Below are positions 40,506 through 52,130 of a stretch of DNA of 64,000 nt, one piece after another. The DNA is taken from the NCBI GenBank assembly GCA_009617715.1, contig VTFK01000177.1, forward strand, positions 186,001-250,000. The letters run 5' to 3'. Each line of letters starts with the position of its first letter. The first letter of the stretch is position 1. Under the pieces are notes generated by a model, which was not told the DNA's origin, did not search any database, and saw nothing but the letters and a program-made list of their open reading frames with translations. The DNA is from Plectrocnemia conspersa. Taxonomy: Eukaryota; Arthropoda; Insecta; Trichoptera; Polycentropodidae. Made by a program: the position numbers and the translations under genes.

Positions 40506-42565
40506 AGTATGTTATTAACTTAAATTGCAATGCCAATTTTTGTAGATTATTGTATTAAATAAAACATAATTATATATTTAACAATTGGTTAATTTGTTTT
40601 ATATAATATACTTCAAAATATTAATCACAAACACATATTTTTGAGTTTCAGTTTTTTTTTAAATAACTTGTTACATAATATTACAAAATGATTAAACATT
40701 TTGTCTTTTATCTAGAGTTCCGAATTACCTATTGACTGTGATTTCTGAACATAGTATTAAAAAAATAAAATAATTGTTAATATTAATGTTGAATTCTAAA
40801 TGCATCTTCGCGTTCTATTTTTTTATTTTTTAGAATTATATTTGTACGAACTTCTTCAAGCATCTTGGCTACCCCTGCAGCATAAAATTCAACATTAATA
40901 TTCTCATGCGTCATATCGATTGTGGACTTTAAATTGTCGAATTTTATAAAATACAACATAAAAATAAGATTGCTTTATAAATTTTATATATTAAATAAAA
41001 ATGGAATATATACAAATTACTCTCTTATATATTTATAATACAATGTCAGTTTCGTATAGTTAGATTTTGAAAGTAGACGAGTTAGTCGTTCGAATTATTT
41101 AATCCTTATACTAAATAGATGAACATCTCCACAAATTGTTACATAAGTAATGTGATAAGATGATGCAATACGAATACAATTTATTAGTAGAACAGCATAT
41201 GCACATAAATAGATTTTTTCTATTATTAAAAAATCACTCAAAATTTATTCAAACTCAGAATATCACAAAAGACTAACTCCAACGCAACAAAATGTTTTGA
41301 ACCAATGCCAGTGCACAAAAAAAGATAAGTAAATCTCCACTCAAAAGACCTGCGACCTCTTGCTTCTGAGCGATGAAAATATATACCTGAGACGGTATTG
41401 TGTTTTCAAGGTGAAAGAGATTTGATGTTTACCTCTCGTTTTTTCAACAGCATGATGATAATGATGGTCGTCATCATGATGATCATGATGACGATTCAAG
41501 AAAAAAAACTATGGTTCGTACTAATAAATAAACTTTTTTTATACATTTTTCTTACTTTTGAATTACTACAAACATATATATAACACACACCCAAGCGCTG
41601 TAGATATATGTAGATCTACAGAACAAGTTTCCAAGGATATATTGTAAAAGGTGCGAGTGTGGGCTTCCACCCAAGGGGTCTGTCCTTGAGTGGCTGTGGG
41701 GGAGGGCGAGTGATATACCAGGAATAGAACTACACTGTTGGTGCGCGTTCTGCGCAGCAGAACAGTACATGGTGGTGGTGGTACAGCGCACCCTGCTAGA
41801 GACCAAATCGATCGCACGAGACCAGGGACGGCTCAAGGATAATAGGTATAATAAGTTAGAACTGTCAGAGTACACGCCCCGAGTTTCTCAAGTCTGAGCG
41901 ATTCTAAACCATTTCTGCATGTATACATTTTTAAACATATGTATCAGCTTTTTATGTGCAACCTTTGTTCTTGAGTATTTTGTGATATAAAATAATCTAC
42001 AAAGACCATTATTATGTATGTGACATAAGTAAAGGGTTCAGCATATAAAATTAAGGATTCTCCGATTTTTTTTAGGCATTGTTTTTATTTAAAAATGCAA
42101 TATTTCATATCCTGACCGAAGTGTTATATCTTTATTAAAATATAAGTCACAATGAACACAATAAATAAAATTGAAACACTAAAAAATTATACATCTTCAA
42201 TCGGACTAGCTCTTCATAGCTGACATTGCACACATTAACCTACAATGCCAGCGAGCTGGATGACTACCGCCATATGCGAGAATGCAAATATGGATGTCTT
42301 CGCCACAAACGGAATGAAAAGTTTCCTGGAACGCGTCGCTCGGGGATGTCCCAGAACCCAAAGCTATAAATTCTCAAGAATAGTAGGATTGTTCACAGTG
42401 TTATATACTGATTTACAATGAATCGAGTCATATGAACCGTCATATACGTTTGTATATTGAGATTAATTTAGTGTAATCAATGGTTTATTATTTTTTAATT
42501 TCTATCGTGTCCGAGATATGCAATGCTGATTTTTTTTAAATTATTTTGTGAATATTATTTAATTT
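40506..42565. other. Gene-poor stretch
   Basis: No exon or known repeat recognised except an ATG/GAT trinucleotide run at 41451-41494 and a GC-richer block at 41600-41880. The latter has two overlapping - strand ORFs of 107 and 83 codons without a recognisable domain; one includes a Thr run from a GGTGGTGGTGG tract. Confidence 0.45.
41451..41494. repeat. ATG/GAT trinucleotide microsatellite
   Basis: CATGATGATAATGATGGTCG followed by TCATCATGATGATCATGATG; also an imperfect palindrome because ATGATG and CATCAT alternate. Confidence 0.8.
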
Positions 42566-42800
42566 ATTTTAGGCGTAAGCCCAATACGTTACAATGGGAT
42601 AGATCTGTAAAAACCTGGTTACCATATTAACCATAATACTGAAAGTCTGGGATTCTGTGATATCTATATAATTAATTATAATTATGATAAGTATCATAAT
42701 TAATACCTATTAGGTGTAACGATTTTTAATAATAGCGCATTTTTAAATAAAAATTCGAGTGTTATCAGTACCTTGCGAACTACGCTATTCTGACCATTAT
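42566..42800 (-). repeat. SINE family S, decayed copy
   Basis: On the + strand it runs from the tail side (AGGCGTAAGCCCAATACGTT, the complement of the 56545-56815 tail) through CTGAAAGTCTGGGATTCTGT to a head remnant where the complement reads AGAATAGCGTAGTTCGCAAG. The B box has been lost. Confidence 0.65.
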
Positions 42801-42972
42801 ATATTATGAGTTAAAATTGTATTTAAAATATTTTTCAATAACTCGCCAAAATTGGTATGAAAATTGATAAAAATGTTTCTAAAAATAATCTCTAAATTAA
42901 ATATAAAAAATTCGCACAGAGGTTTTTGTCAACTTTTCTTCTATATATAATTAGCTTAATAATATAGACTAC

Positions 42973-43252
42973 AAGCAGTGGCGTAGCTGTAGTGGGGCGG
43001 AGGGGGCGGGCCGCCCCGGGCGGCACTTGCTTGGGGGCGGCATATTCGCGATGGGATTGTCCAGTGTGGTTTTTAACCCTAAATGCACTAAAACATATAT
43101 ATATCCACAAATAACAAGAGCTTAATAATTATCAATTTATTATTTTAAGAAATGCTGATTTTATGATTCTGCAAAAAATATATGGGGGGGGGGGGCGGCA
43201 ATTTTAAGGATCGCCCTGGGCGACACATACCCTAGCTACGCCACTGACTATA
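42973..43252. mobile_element. Non-autonomous DNA transposon with CAGTGGCGTAGC ends
   Basis: AGCAGTGGCGTAGCTGTAG at the left and CTAGCTACGCCACTGACT at the right form terminal inverted repeats (CAGTGGCGTAGCT/AGCTACGCCACTG). Just inside the left end is CCGCCCCGGGCGGCACTTGC, and just inside the right end a G-run followed by CGGCA and GATCGCCCTGGGCG. About 280 bp, no ORF. I believe such ends occur on hAT-like elements but cannot verify that here. Confidence 0.7.
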
Positions 43253-43384
43253 AGATAATAATTTCAATAATTTAGGTTAGGTACTTAATATTATAAATGA
43301 ATAATGTTTCACATTTAAAAATTATGAAAATCTATTAACAAATAAAGAACATGTTAAATCAAAAATATTTTTTATGATCAATAT

Positions 43385-43450
43385 ATAATTATAATTCCGA
43401 ACCATCACAGATTAGATTTTTCTAATCTCACATGTTTAATTCAAAATCTC
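43385..43450 (+). repeat. Dispersed repeat R3, copy 1
   Basis: ATAATTATAATTCCGAACCA, TCACAGATTAGATTTTTCTA and ATCTCAC. The complement of the same blocks (TGAGATTAG-like, TAATCTGTTATGATTGATC, GGAATTATAATTA) lies at 44510-44575, and a third, weaker copy at 47745-47800. Confidence 0.5.
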
Positions 43451-43559
43451 TAATAATGAACTATTTAGCTTATAGAAAATAATACATATTTTTAATAATA
43501 ATAATAATAATATCAACCCAAGGTTTATAATATAAAAGTTCTGGGATACAAAAATAATA

Positions 43560-43690
43560 TTAATAATGGAATAACGCAGTCCATAACGTCTCAGACTAGT
43601 AACTCATAAGTTGCGGGTTCGAGCCCCAGCATAAAATTTCGCTAATATTAAAAATTAGTCCCAGCTACAGTGTCATATATTAATTTTAAA
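43560..43690 (+). repeat. SINE family S, head and proximal body
   Basis: GGAATAACGCAGTCCATAAC (A-box region), GTCTCAGACTAGTAACTCAT and a perfect B box, GGGTTCGAGCCCC, followed by AGCATAAAATTTCGC. The body is truncated or diverged after about 43690. Confidence 0.7.
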
Positions 43691-46600
43691 AAAATATTAA
43701 TCAAAACATATGTTTAATTATATATTTTTACGCACTTTATTAAAAATAAAAAAGTATATGTGCTCCTTTTGTAACGTTTTATGTCAATCATATTTTTTTT
43801 AACATCCTACCTTTCTTATTTACGCGCGACATATAAAACTAATGTGCAGTATGTTATTTGACTGATAAAGTAACCAGAAAATGCAAGCATTATTATACGC
43901 GAGCAAAATGTAAATAACACTGCTACCGAGAAACTACCACGCACAAAGCATTCTCAGAATTCTAAACCATACACATTCGTTAGCACAAAAATACGCACAG
44001 TGAATCTAAAATATGTTTCTTACGAACACTACTTATACGCCATGTATAAAATACCAAAAATTTTAACGTTTGTGGTTTTATCCCGCACTTTGTATGAACA
44101 AAAAACTAAAAATCACGTGTGATTGTTTAGCTGTAGATGAAAGCAATCTGGAGATACTGGTGAATGGTAAACCAAAAAAAAACATTAGATTTGCGGATTA
44201 TTCAGTAATATGTGCATAAAATGCCAACGACCTTCAAAACACTGGCAAGTTAAATTATTAATTGCAGCAAGAAGATCACTTCCTACAACAAACGTGACCA
44301 TCTACAATGAAGCAATATAAAGAATCACACAGTACCAATGCTCTACAAATACAGATGAATAAGAAATATTTTAAAAAGTAAGAGCTTATATTTAAATGGC
44401 AAGAAGTGCATTTTTCGTAATGAGACCTCTGTTCTCTAATCGTGTAGAAAATTACGTACGCATTACGTACGAACTAGCTCAATTTTAATTAATCATCGCG
44501 AAATTAATTTGCGAGATTAGAAAAATCTAGATAAAACTAATCTGTTATGATTGATCGGAATTATAATTACATAACAATCGCTAATTCCAATCTCCCAGAT
44601 ACGATAAAAATTAAAAAACATCATTAAATCTAGATTTTTCAGTTCAGTAGTCAGAGAATTTTATACAAAATAATAAAACACCTTAATTGTTTCATGTCGA
44701 GATTATCTCTTGAGAGCGAGATTAAACCTATTGCAATTATTAGCTAAAAACGTATTAAAACAAATTACTATACATATTTGTAGCTTACGGAACAAATAAT
44801 AATTACACCAGCGTTATACAAGCGCACGTTCCGATCGGATATTTGGACGGATTAGAGCTACTTGAAAATGAGCATTAATATTAAGGCTCTTGCATAAAAA
44901 CAATTTGAACAAATTCAAATGCCGACATGGTCAATATGATGTGCCTATCAAAACCACAAGTACACAGTGACAGCGTTGCTTTATATCCAGCTATTCAAAT
45001 AATAGTCGTTACTCAAAAGACATTTTATTAGAAAAGTACCAGACAATAATAGTATGTTTCCGCTCTAATGCATACCATTGGCCAACCAATGAAGAGTAGG
45101 CAAGAGCTAAGAACCTTTCTTATCTCAAAAATAATATAAACCTGAATATAACTTAATGACACTTCCATGTCACTAAAAATTCGAAATCTTAGAATTCAAC
45201 TTTATCTTTAGAGAGTACATAATTTTAAACAATATTATTATTAATAAATTAATACAAAAAAACTATATTTTCTCCCCCCCCCTCCCCCGTTATTATTTGA
45301 CACGATATTGCGATCGAGGAGTAATAAAAAGTTTTTAAATAAGCTAATAGTTCCCAGTAATGGTTCTCCTTTTGGTATTTTTCTTATGAAAGACGTCTGG
45401 TTAATGTCAGAAAATCACAACATAAATAAAGGACGAAACAGATCATTTATTTCCCACTTCAAAATACATACGTGGGTTTCGAATGAACACGTATGTTTTC
45501 ACAGATGTCTTTACAACAACAAACCGCACAAATATTTTTAGTTTCTATATTACTTTTAAATACTTAGCTTAATAATTATTGTGAAATCTATAGAATTTCA
45601 CGTTGCTTTATACATTTAAAAAAAACTTAAAAACACGAAACCCAGAAACATGTAATAAAAATTCTGAATCATAAAAAGCGTTAAAGTTGCGCATTGAGTC
45701 ATAACTATATAGGCATGAGAACCCATAAAACTAAAATGTTATCGCTATTCTTGTCAAGTCACATATGAGACTTTGTGGTCATTCCGAGAATCCCCTCAAT
45801 AGTTCAGCTTTCGTTTTGCTTTTAACGCCGTGAAATCAACGCAGTAATAATTATTAAGCTCACTGGGTAGAAAGTGCACACCATCTTGGTATCTTACATG
45901 TTATGGTTCTAAGACGTCTCTCAATGAATATACTAAATTTTAAGTGCTCTTTCAAATGAATTTGAATTGTTCAAAAACAGCTATAACACAGTAAAACGTT
46001 CGTAGTCAATCATTTACCGATTTCCAAAAATGCTATATTTAGCTAATGCTTTTATTCTGCCTTTTGGGAGATGTCAGCTATGTATTATATTCGGGTATAA
46101 CTATAAACTCCTGTGAGACTAGGCTTAAAAAAACAGAAAAAACATAGATTGCTGTTTGAATATATTATTCCAACTATCTACATACTTTAAAATGGGTAGG
46201 CACTACAGGCTCACCCTGCGTCCTACTTTGCATAAGCTAACGTTATATTAGCGAGCAGGAAACTCGCGCGTAAGTTGATCCAAGCATCTTGGCCTTAACA
46301 AAAATATTTTTGGGCAGTTTTTCTTTACTTTAAAAGTGATCGTGCGAGACCTAATACAATAAATTATTATACTTCACTGATCTAGCACATTTTTGTTAAT
46401 AAAAAAACTAAGTAAAACTGTTTCATTAGGTTGCTAAAAAATCATTATAAATTGCCTGCAAATGCTTTTTTACAATCATAGTCGAGTAAACATACATATT
46501 TTTGCATACTCGGACTTTTAAAATTCCCAGAAAACGTTTCCCTCTCGTCTCTCGGTATTTTCATTTTATCATAATATGTAATGTTGACAAAATACATAAA

Positions 46601-47639
46601 ATACAGCTCAAAATAGTATAGCTTTTAATATATACAATTTCCCACTGTATTTTGTAAGCATTCATTTATATTTGTATCTATATAAATTGTTAATTTTTAA
46701 CTTAAATATATATATTAATCTAAAAAATTAATTTAAAAATATAATACCAATAAATTACCACTTCAAAGAATTATTTTGTAAGAATTAAAATTGAAAATTC
46801 AACAATAGAAGAATTACTTTTTAAAAATATGGTAAAATTGATGTGAAATAAAATAAAATAATCTGATACATAATTATACAATTATTATAGATGTATCTAA
46901 AAATTATATCAGACTCTGGATGTTGTTACCATAGCACATTACATACACGTGTAATACAATAATCAAATTATCACTATATACACGTGTAGAACATTATTCA
47001 CACATTTCATTACGTTTTATCCATAAATGCGAAATAATTAAATAAATAAAGTATCAATCAATAGCTAGAACTACGGGATCATACAGTCGTATTATGCACG
47101 GAGCATCCTTACTCCCCTTACTGTTCCATAACATTCGTCCATCAGAGACGCAGCGCAAAATTATTAGTATTTACCTACATACAAATAATGTTCATCGTCC
47201 ATTGTTATTCCTTATTAGTTGATTTTAGCATTGCAGTATTTAAAAAAATATATTCATAAAACCCTTAAAATAATTAATATTATTTGATTAAGTTTAAAAT
47301 TATATACATTTTATTATAAATATTAAATTTCAATTCAGCTTTTGAATGATGTAGCTTAGGTTCAAAATAAATCTATCAGTCGGTAATCTAGTAAATAACC
47401 AGCTTCGTGTCTTTGACTAGACCCTACTAAAATATTTACATACGTGCTTTATTCGACAATATTTCGACAGTGACTTACTTGAAAATTCTTTTTTTATATC
47501 ATCACTAATATATAGTTTATGGATAAAAATAGCAGAAAATCTGGACACTAGGAACTTGAGAGTATCTGGGATTGCTTTTCGGAATAAAATCCTTATGACA
47601 TACACCAGTGATTTAGTCAGTAAATATCACGTTAGACCA
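43691..47639. other. Gene-poor stretch
   Basis: Unstructured AT-rich DNA apart from R3 at 44510 and a pyrimidine run CTCCCCCCCCCTCCCCC near 45272. ORFs of 60-80 codons (45308-45541 +, 47417-47605 -) show no domain and I do not support them. Confidence 0.45.
44510..44575 (-). repeat. Dispersed repeat R3, copy 2
   Basis: GCGAGATTAGAAAAATCTAG, AAACTAATCTGTTATGATTG and ATCGGAATTATAATTACAT are the reverse complement of R3 copy 1. Confidence 0.5.
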
Positions 47640-47800
47640 GTGATATAGTTTCTCATTAATACTTAAAAGACCAGGGTTCGAATCCCATATGCACCTTAGT
47701 ATTTTTAATTTTTTATCATCTCTGGAAGTTTTGAATTAGTGCTTATTATATGATTATAATTCCGATCGATCATCACACATCAGGTTTTTATAAAAATAAT
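47640..47800 (+). repeat. tRNA-like SINE head followed by R3-like body
   Basis: ACCAGTGATATAGTTTCTCA then a B box, GGGTTCGAATCCC (47673-47685), and CTTAGTATTTTTAATTTTTT. Downstream, TATGATTATAATTCCGATCG and ATCACACATCAGG resemble R3, suggesting that R3 is the body of this second SINE family. Confidence 0.5.
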
Positions 47801-48305
47801 ATCGAGCTTAGACGATTGATTGTAAGCTGTAGAAATAATTGTTTATAAACATTAAATTATCTAGTATCTCACTATTTATAGGCAAAAGCATAACTAGAAT
47901 ATTTTACGTCCGTGGACGTACTACTAAACTGCTGTTTATTTAATATATTTTAAATACATAAATCAAATATTAATTTAAATTGTATTGAATTAAAATATAA
48001 AATAACAGTTTAGTAATGCAAATTTCTAAACATCTTAGTCTAAAAAAGCAATAATAGAATCCCGGGACACGACACAGGTAAAAATTATAAATGTACTGAA
48101 AAATCAATAGGCCACTATTGATGAGACAATGAGTAAGCAAAATTTCAAAAAATTAAAACCTTGTTTTGGCGCCCCCCTGCTTTGACGCCCGGAAACTTCT
48201 GCCCCCCGCTGCCCTCTGCTTGTGGGTGGCAATTATGTACTAAGAAGAACCGTTCACGTGCACTTAAAATGGAATTTTAACAGAAATAGTGTTATATATT
48301 TATAT

Positions 48306-48626
48306 ATTACAACTCTTTGTTTATGTGGGAGCAATGAACTTACATAAGAGTTTTGATCCAGAGGTCCTTTTTATGGACTAACTCGACGAAGCACCCCTTT
48401 CTTACACCTAATTAACATACTTATATAAATAGGGGAATGTCCTTCGTTCGTCAGCATTCATATTGATAAACATTACAACTCTTTGTTTATGTGGGATCTA
48501 TGAACTTACATAAGAGTTTTGATCCAGAGGGGCTTTTTATGGACTAAGACGACGAACCACCCCTCTCTTACATCTAATTAACATACTTATATAAATAGGG
48601 GAATGTCCCTTGTTCGTCAGCATTCT
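48306..48626 (+). promoter_or_regulatory. Tandemly duplicated TATA + initiator promoter-like unit
   Basis: Two direct copies, 48306-48460 and 48472-48626 (period 166), share ATTACAACTCTTTGTTTATG, AACTTACATAAGAGTTTTGA, TTTTTATGGACTAA, CATACTTATATAAATAGGGG and GTCAGCATTC. In each, TATATAAATA precedes TCAGCATTC (arthropod-type initiator TCA) by about 28-30 bp, the spacing of a functional core promoter. Downstream (48627-48790) is CpG-containing sequence that could be a 5' UTR. Most likely a retrotransposon LTR with duplicated U3; a cellular promoter is also possible. Confidence 0.5.
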
Positions 48627-49160
48627 AATACCCGCACTTCACTCTCCGAAAGTTGTCCTAGTGGAAGTTCGACCGAAGTCGGTCAAGGTCGCAGTTTTTC
48701 GAATAGCGTTCGCACACACAGCCGGGAATTTCATACGCGTGCACGCTTCTCAACCTCGCGTATTATAACTACGTGCGTGTTTTAAACACAAAAAAAATTA
48801 AAGCCAAATGGAAAAAAGGAGATGGTGGATGATTGCAATGCACCGGAATAGATCAATGTTAGTAAATAAGACATTTTATGTTGAATCGAGGCTTCACTGT
48901 CACTAATAAATAATAAACAGGAAACGTTCAAGTGTGCAACTAATGAATAATTTCTATTATTTTTTTTTAAGGAAAAGTATGGAAAGTCAATTTGCTGAAT
49001 TGAGATTTTATATACAATATATAGCTTAGGTCTTTCTCTTTATGATACATGCAAAATTGACTGCGGATTTTTTTGCGGTTTTAACACATTGCATACCTTA
49101 AAAATGTATTATTCTTAAAAATGGGACGGGGCTTAGTCGCGAAAGTTACGACCTAAAAAT

Positions 49161-49374
49161 TTGTTCAGAATCACCAAATATACACATATTTAAAAAAAAA
49201 ACGATACCGGGTATGATAAAATGCTAGTCAAATACTTTTTCTTAATATAAAACAGCAAATTTGTGACATATACAATTTTTTTTTTACGCTACGCGGCTAA
49301 ATTTTTTTTATTACGCTACGCACGGCCGTTAAACACGGAATTCCTCTTCCTCGGGCCTACAATTAAAAGAAATG
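49161..49374. repeat. Direct repeat D1, copy 1
   Basis: Shares AAATATACACATATTTAAAA, GGTATGATAAAATGCTAGTC, AAATTTGTGACATATACAAT, TTACGCTACGCGGC, AACACGGAATTCCTCTTCCT and CGGGCCTACAATTAAA with 49500-49694, in the same orientation. Copy 1 has an extra TTACGCTACGC unit. Confidence 0.8.
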
Positions 49375-49499
49375 TTAACGTCAAATTTAAAATACAGTTT
49401 TGTAATGATTGTAATTTTTTTTAATAATATGGTTACCGTGGTAAAATCAGTAAACGTCAAATTGTGGATCGCGTACTAATGAAATAAAATAAAAAAATT

Positions 49500-49694
49500 T
49501 GTTTGGAATGACTAAATATATACATATTTAAAAAAACGATACCGAGTATGATAAAATGCTAGTCAAATACTTTTTCTTAATAAAAAAACAGCAAATTTGT
49601 GACATATACAATTTTTTTTTTTACGCTACGCGGCGAAATTCGCACGACCGTTCAACACGGAATTCCTATTCCTCGGGCCTACAATTAAAGAAAT
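49500..49694. repeat. Direct repeat D1, copy 2
   Basis: Second copy of 49161-49374, separated by about 125 bp. It lies just before an LTR-end/PBS-like site at 49811-49831, consistent with duplicated LTR material. Confidence 0.8.
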
Positions 49695-49810
49695 ACTTTA
49701 AATAATTGTATTTTTTAGCACTTATAATATTATATATTTGACTAAGAGCACTTATGGAATCAACTAAAGTGGAGAAATAATTTTGGCCGTCCAGATCGGG
49801 CAAAATACCA

Positions 49811-49831
49811 AACAGTGGCGCGATCGTGAAG
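49811..49831 (+). other. LTR end plus primer-binding-site-like sequence
   Basis: AACA is followed by G and TGGCGCGATCGTGAAG. Arthropod Ty3/gypsy-type elements commonly have an LTR ending in CA followed closely by a TGGCG-type tRNA primer-binding site. No second LTR, gag or pol was recognised, so this is only suggestive. Confidence 0.3.
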
Positions 49832-50230
49832 ACGCCTATATTAAAATTGAATCGTTCTATCTCAGTTTGCGATAAACCATCTCTATCTCTCTCTCGTCAC
49901 GCGAGAGAGCGAAAGTATCTCGCCGCTCGCGCTCGAAGCGTTTTCGGGTATGACTTTCGGAAAGCGAGGGAATTTTCGGAGGCGACGAAGTCGGCGGCCT
50001 CGACCAAATTTACCCCCCAGTTTACCTCCCGTTCGCGGTGACCTCGGAGAACTTGCGAGAGATTTTAGCGCGGGGACAACCGAGCTCGACCGAAGTAAGC
50101 CCGAATTTTCACATTATATTTCCCGTCCTTGGCCAACTGTCGCCTACTTTCGGAGAGTGAAGTGGAAGCATAACTAATAACTTCAAACCTCACGGTCAGT
50201 CATCGTCTGATGACCGACCCCCCCTAAATA
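49832..50230. other. CpG-rich block with hairpins
   Basis: Far less AT-rich than the flanks. CTCTCTCG/CGAGAGAG form a hairpin around 49891-49911, and GGTCAGTCATC/GATGACCGACC around 50191-50217 form an imperfect one ending in a C-run. Two overlapping + strand ORFs (49826-50041, 49950-50177) are Arg/Ser/Pro-rich and domainless. May be the 5' leader of an LTR element. Confidence 0.35.
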
Positions 50231-50389
50231 CCGATTTTCATCGAGCTCACGCGAAAATATAACAATAGTATTAGGTTAATCAGAAATGAATGTCATTATT
50301 TTAATGAAACAAAAAATCACTTTCAAATATTTATTATTATTTTAATAATTCAAAATGTATTTTTTTAAATATAACCTTCTTTCACTCCT

Positions 50390-51010
50390 CGGTCTATTAA
50401 GATGAAATGTTGGAGGCTCTGATTTAAAATATTCCGATAGTCCACTATCAGTATTTCGAATTCTGTCTGCATTTAGAATTTTTTCGTCTAGAAGTGTTGC
50501 ATCGATCGAAATAAATGGTATTCGAAAGGAGCAAGGTCTAAAGAATGGGGTGGATGAGATAAAATCTTTCAGCCAAGTTCTATGATGTTATCGAAAGAAA
50601 ATTTCCCCACATAAGAGATGCACGTTGTCGTGTACTACAACTATTAGACGCATTGAGCTTACGCCAGTCAGTTTACCACGTAATATTTAATAAAAAGAAA
50701 TAAATAAATAAGCGCGGGCCTTTTTTTTACTTCCTTGTTCATAACGATCCATCTGAGCACAATAGAAGCTTATTTTCATTATTGTTTTGTCATATTTGAG
50801 AGTTTCCTAATACATAATTCCTTTTCAATCCCACCATACACACAAAATAACTATTTTTACAGTTAGCCCGGGCTTTGGGGTAGGTTTTGCTACTTTACTT
50901 TTGAATAACCACTTTCTTTTGTGATTGTTCTTGTAAAGCAATGTCTCATCTAGGGTTAAAAAAATACTTAAGAAAGGGCTACCAGCTTTAAAATAAAAAA
51001 ATGGCATATT
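50390..51010 (-). pseudogene. mariner-type transposase relic
   Basis: The - strand, 51007-50825, reads FLTLDETLLYKNNHKRKWLF, then PTPKPGLTVKIVILCVWWD, the mariner region around the second catalytic Asp (DE..LY...K, PK...K..ML..WWD). Further down, after stops and frameshifts, NVHLLCGEIFF and SHPPHSLDLAPFEYHLFRSM correspond to the PPYSPDLAPxDYHLF block with the third catalytic Asp. Multiple stops make it dead. The N-terminal HTH part was not recognised. Confidence 0.82.
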
Positions 51011-51030
51011 ACGTCATCGTAATATGCCAT
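51001..51030. other. Perfect 30 bp palindrome
   Basis: ATGGCATATTACG (51001-51013) and CGTAATATGCCAT (51018-51030) are exact reverse complements with a TCAT loop, at the upstream edge of the mariner relic. May be the nick site or inner end of another small element. Confidence 0.7.
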
Positions 51031-51576
51031 CAATACATTTTCGAAAAAAGATTTTGTTTTTGCTAGAAAATGTTCGTCCTGTAGTGCACGGCTGTACTAA
51101 TAGTTTACGGCGTTTAAAATGTTAAATGACATGCATTTTTCTGGTCAAATTCTTCCCCTCCCCAAATGACGCTCCTGGGACTATCTAATGTTAAATTAAT
51201 TTAAAATTAAAAAATATATTGTATAAACTTCGAGCCCATCACCAGAGCCATAAATGTCCTTCTTGGCTGCACTCTCAGGCATTGTTTAGTATCGTGCACT
51301 TTCTGCTACTATACCACACGTTTTGCTCTTTAAATAAATTAAATAAAGCCAAAATCTATGTTAGTAAAAAATAACATTAAAAAACGCAAATATTTTATTA
51401 GCAACCCAATATAAATTATACTTTTTTTCGTCAGGTCAAATCCATAGTCCAGTGGGGGAGGGGATATAGAAAAAAATATCACTACGCGGCTCGAATTATG
51501 TTTAAATCTTCCTCAGTGTTAAAATATATATAACGCACCAGACCAAATTTATGTCAGTATTTGCTTTATTATGATG

Positions 51577-51630
51577 TAATCTGGTTGAGCGCATTGGCGT
51601 GGGTTCTAAATCCAGCCCTGGCGCGACCCC
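51577..51630 (+). repeat. tRNA-like SINE head relic
   Basis: TGGTTGAGCGCATTGG fits the RNA polymerase III A box, and GGGTTCTAAATCCAGCCC fits a slightly damaged B box, but they are only about 25 bp apart, so the region between has been deleted. A third, distinct SINE type in this window. Confidence 0.45.
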
Positions 51631-51769
51631 AATTAGGATCCTCGCGCGAAGCACTCGACAGTTCCCCTTTCATTCCACAGCATAGGATCAAATCTATAAA
51701 TATCCATTCAAGACCAAAAAACAAATCCGCTGCTACACAAAAAAAACCTGAGCTCAACTATTGATTTTC

Positions 51770-52130
51770 TCGGCGAGCGGCAAACCCGGCGATAACAAAT
51801 TACTCTTTATCGCACAATCGGTTCTGTACATATTTCGCAGAGAACAAAAACGCAGCGCGCACGAGCACGAGAAAGACAGAGATAGATAGAGAACGGCGAA
51901 GTTCTCCCCGGCTCAGCGCTCAACTTATTGCTGGCTATAAAATTAGAGTGGACTGGTTGCGTCTCTGTCGCGCGCCGCGCGAGAGACAGAGACGCAAAAA
52001 CTCAACTTTGGGCCCGCGAGAGCGACTCCCAACCTTTTGCGTTCTGCTCGGCAATACATTGTATAGCCGCGCGCCGCGAGCCGTGAATAAATTAAGCACA
52101 GAACGATATTTCAATGAAATACCGTACGTG
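51770..52130 (+). promoter_or_regulatory. CpG-rich promoter- or LTR-like block with strong hairpin
   Basis: A TATAAAA box at 51936-51942 is followed by TTGCGTCTCTGTC (51957-51969) and GACAGAGACGCAA (51985-51997), a perfect 13 bp stem whose 15 nt loop is itself a TCGCGCG/CGCGCGA palindrome. AATAAA lies near 52085. TATA box, structured leader and poly(A) signal within 150 bp resemble an LTR. ORFs on both strands here are composition artefacts. Confidence 0.35.

Noticed and set aside
49826..50177. Arg/Ser/Pro-rich overlapping ORFs.
   Set aside because: CpG-rich composition keeps several frames open; no domain; better read as a non-coding leader or island.
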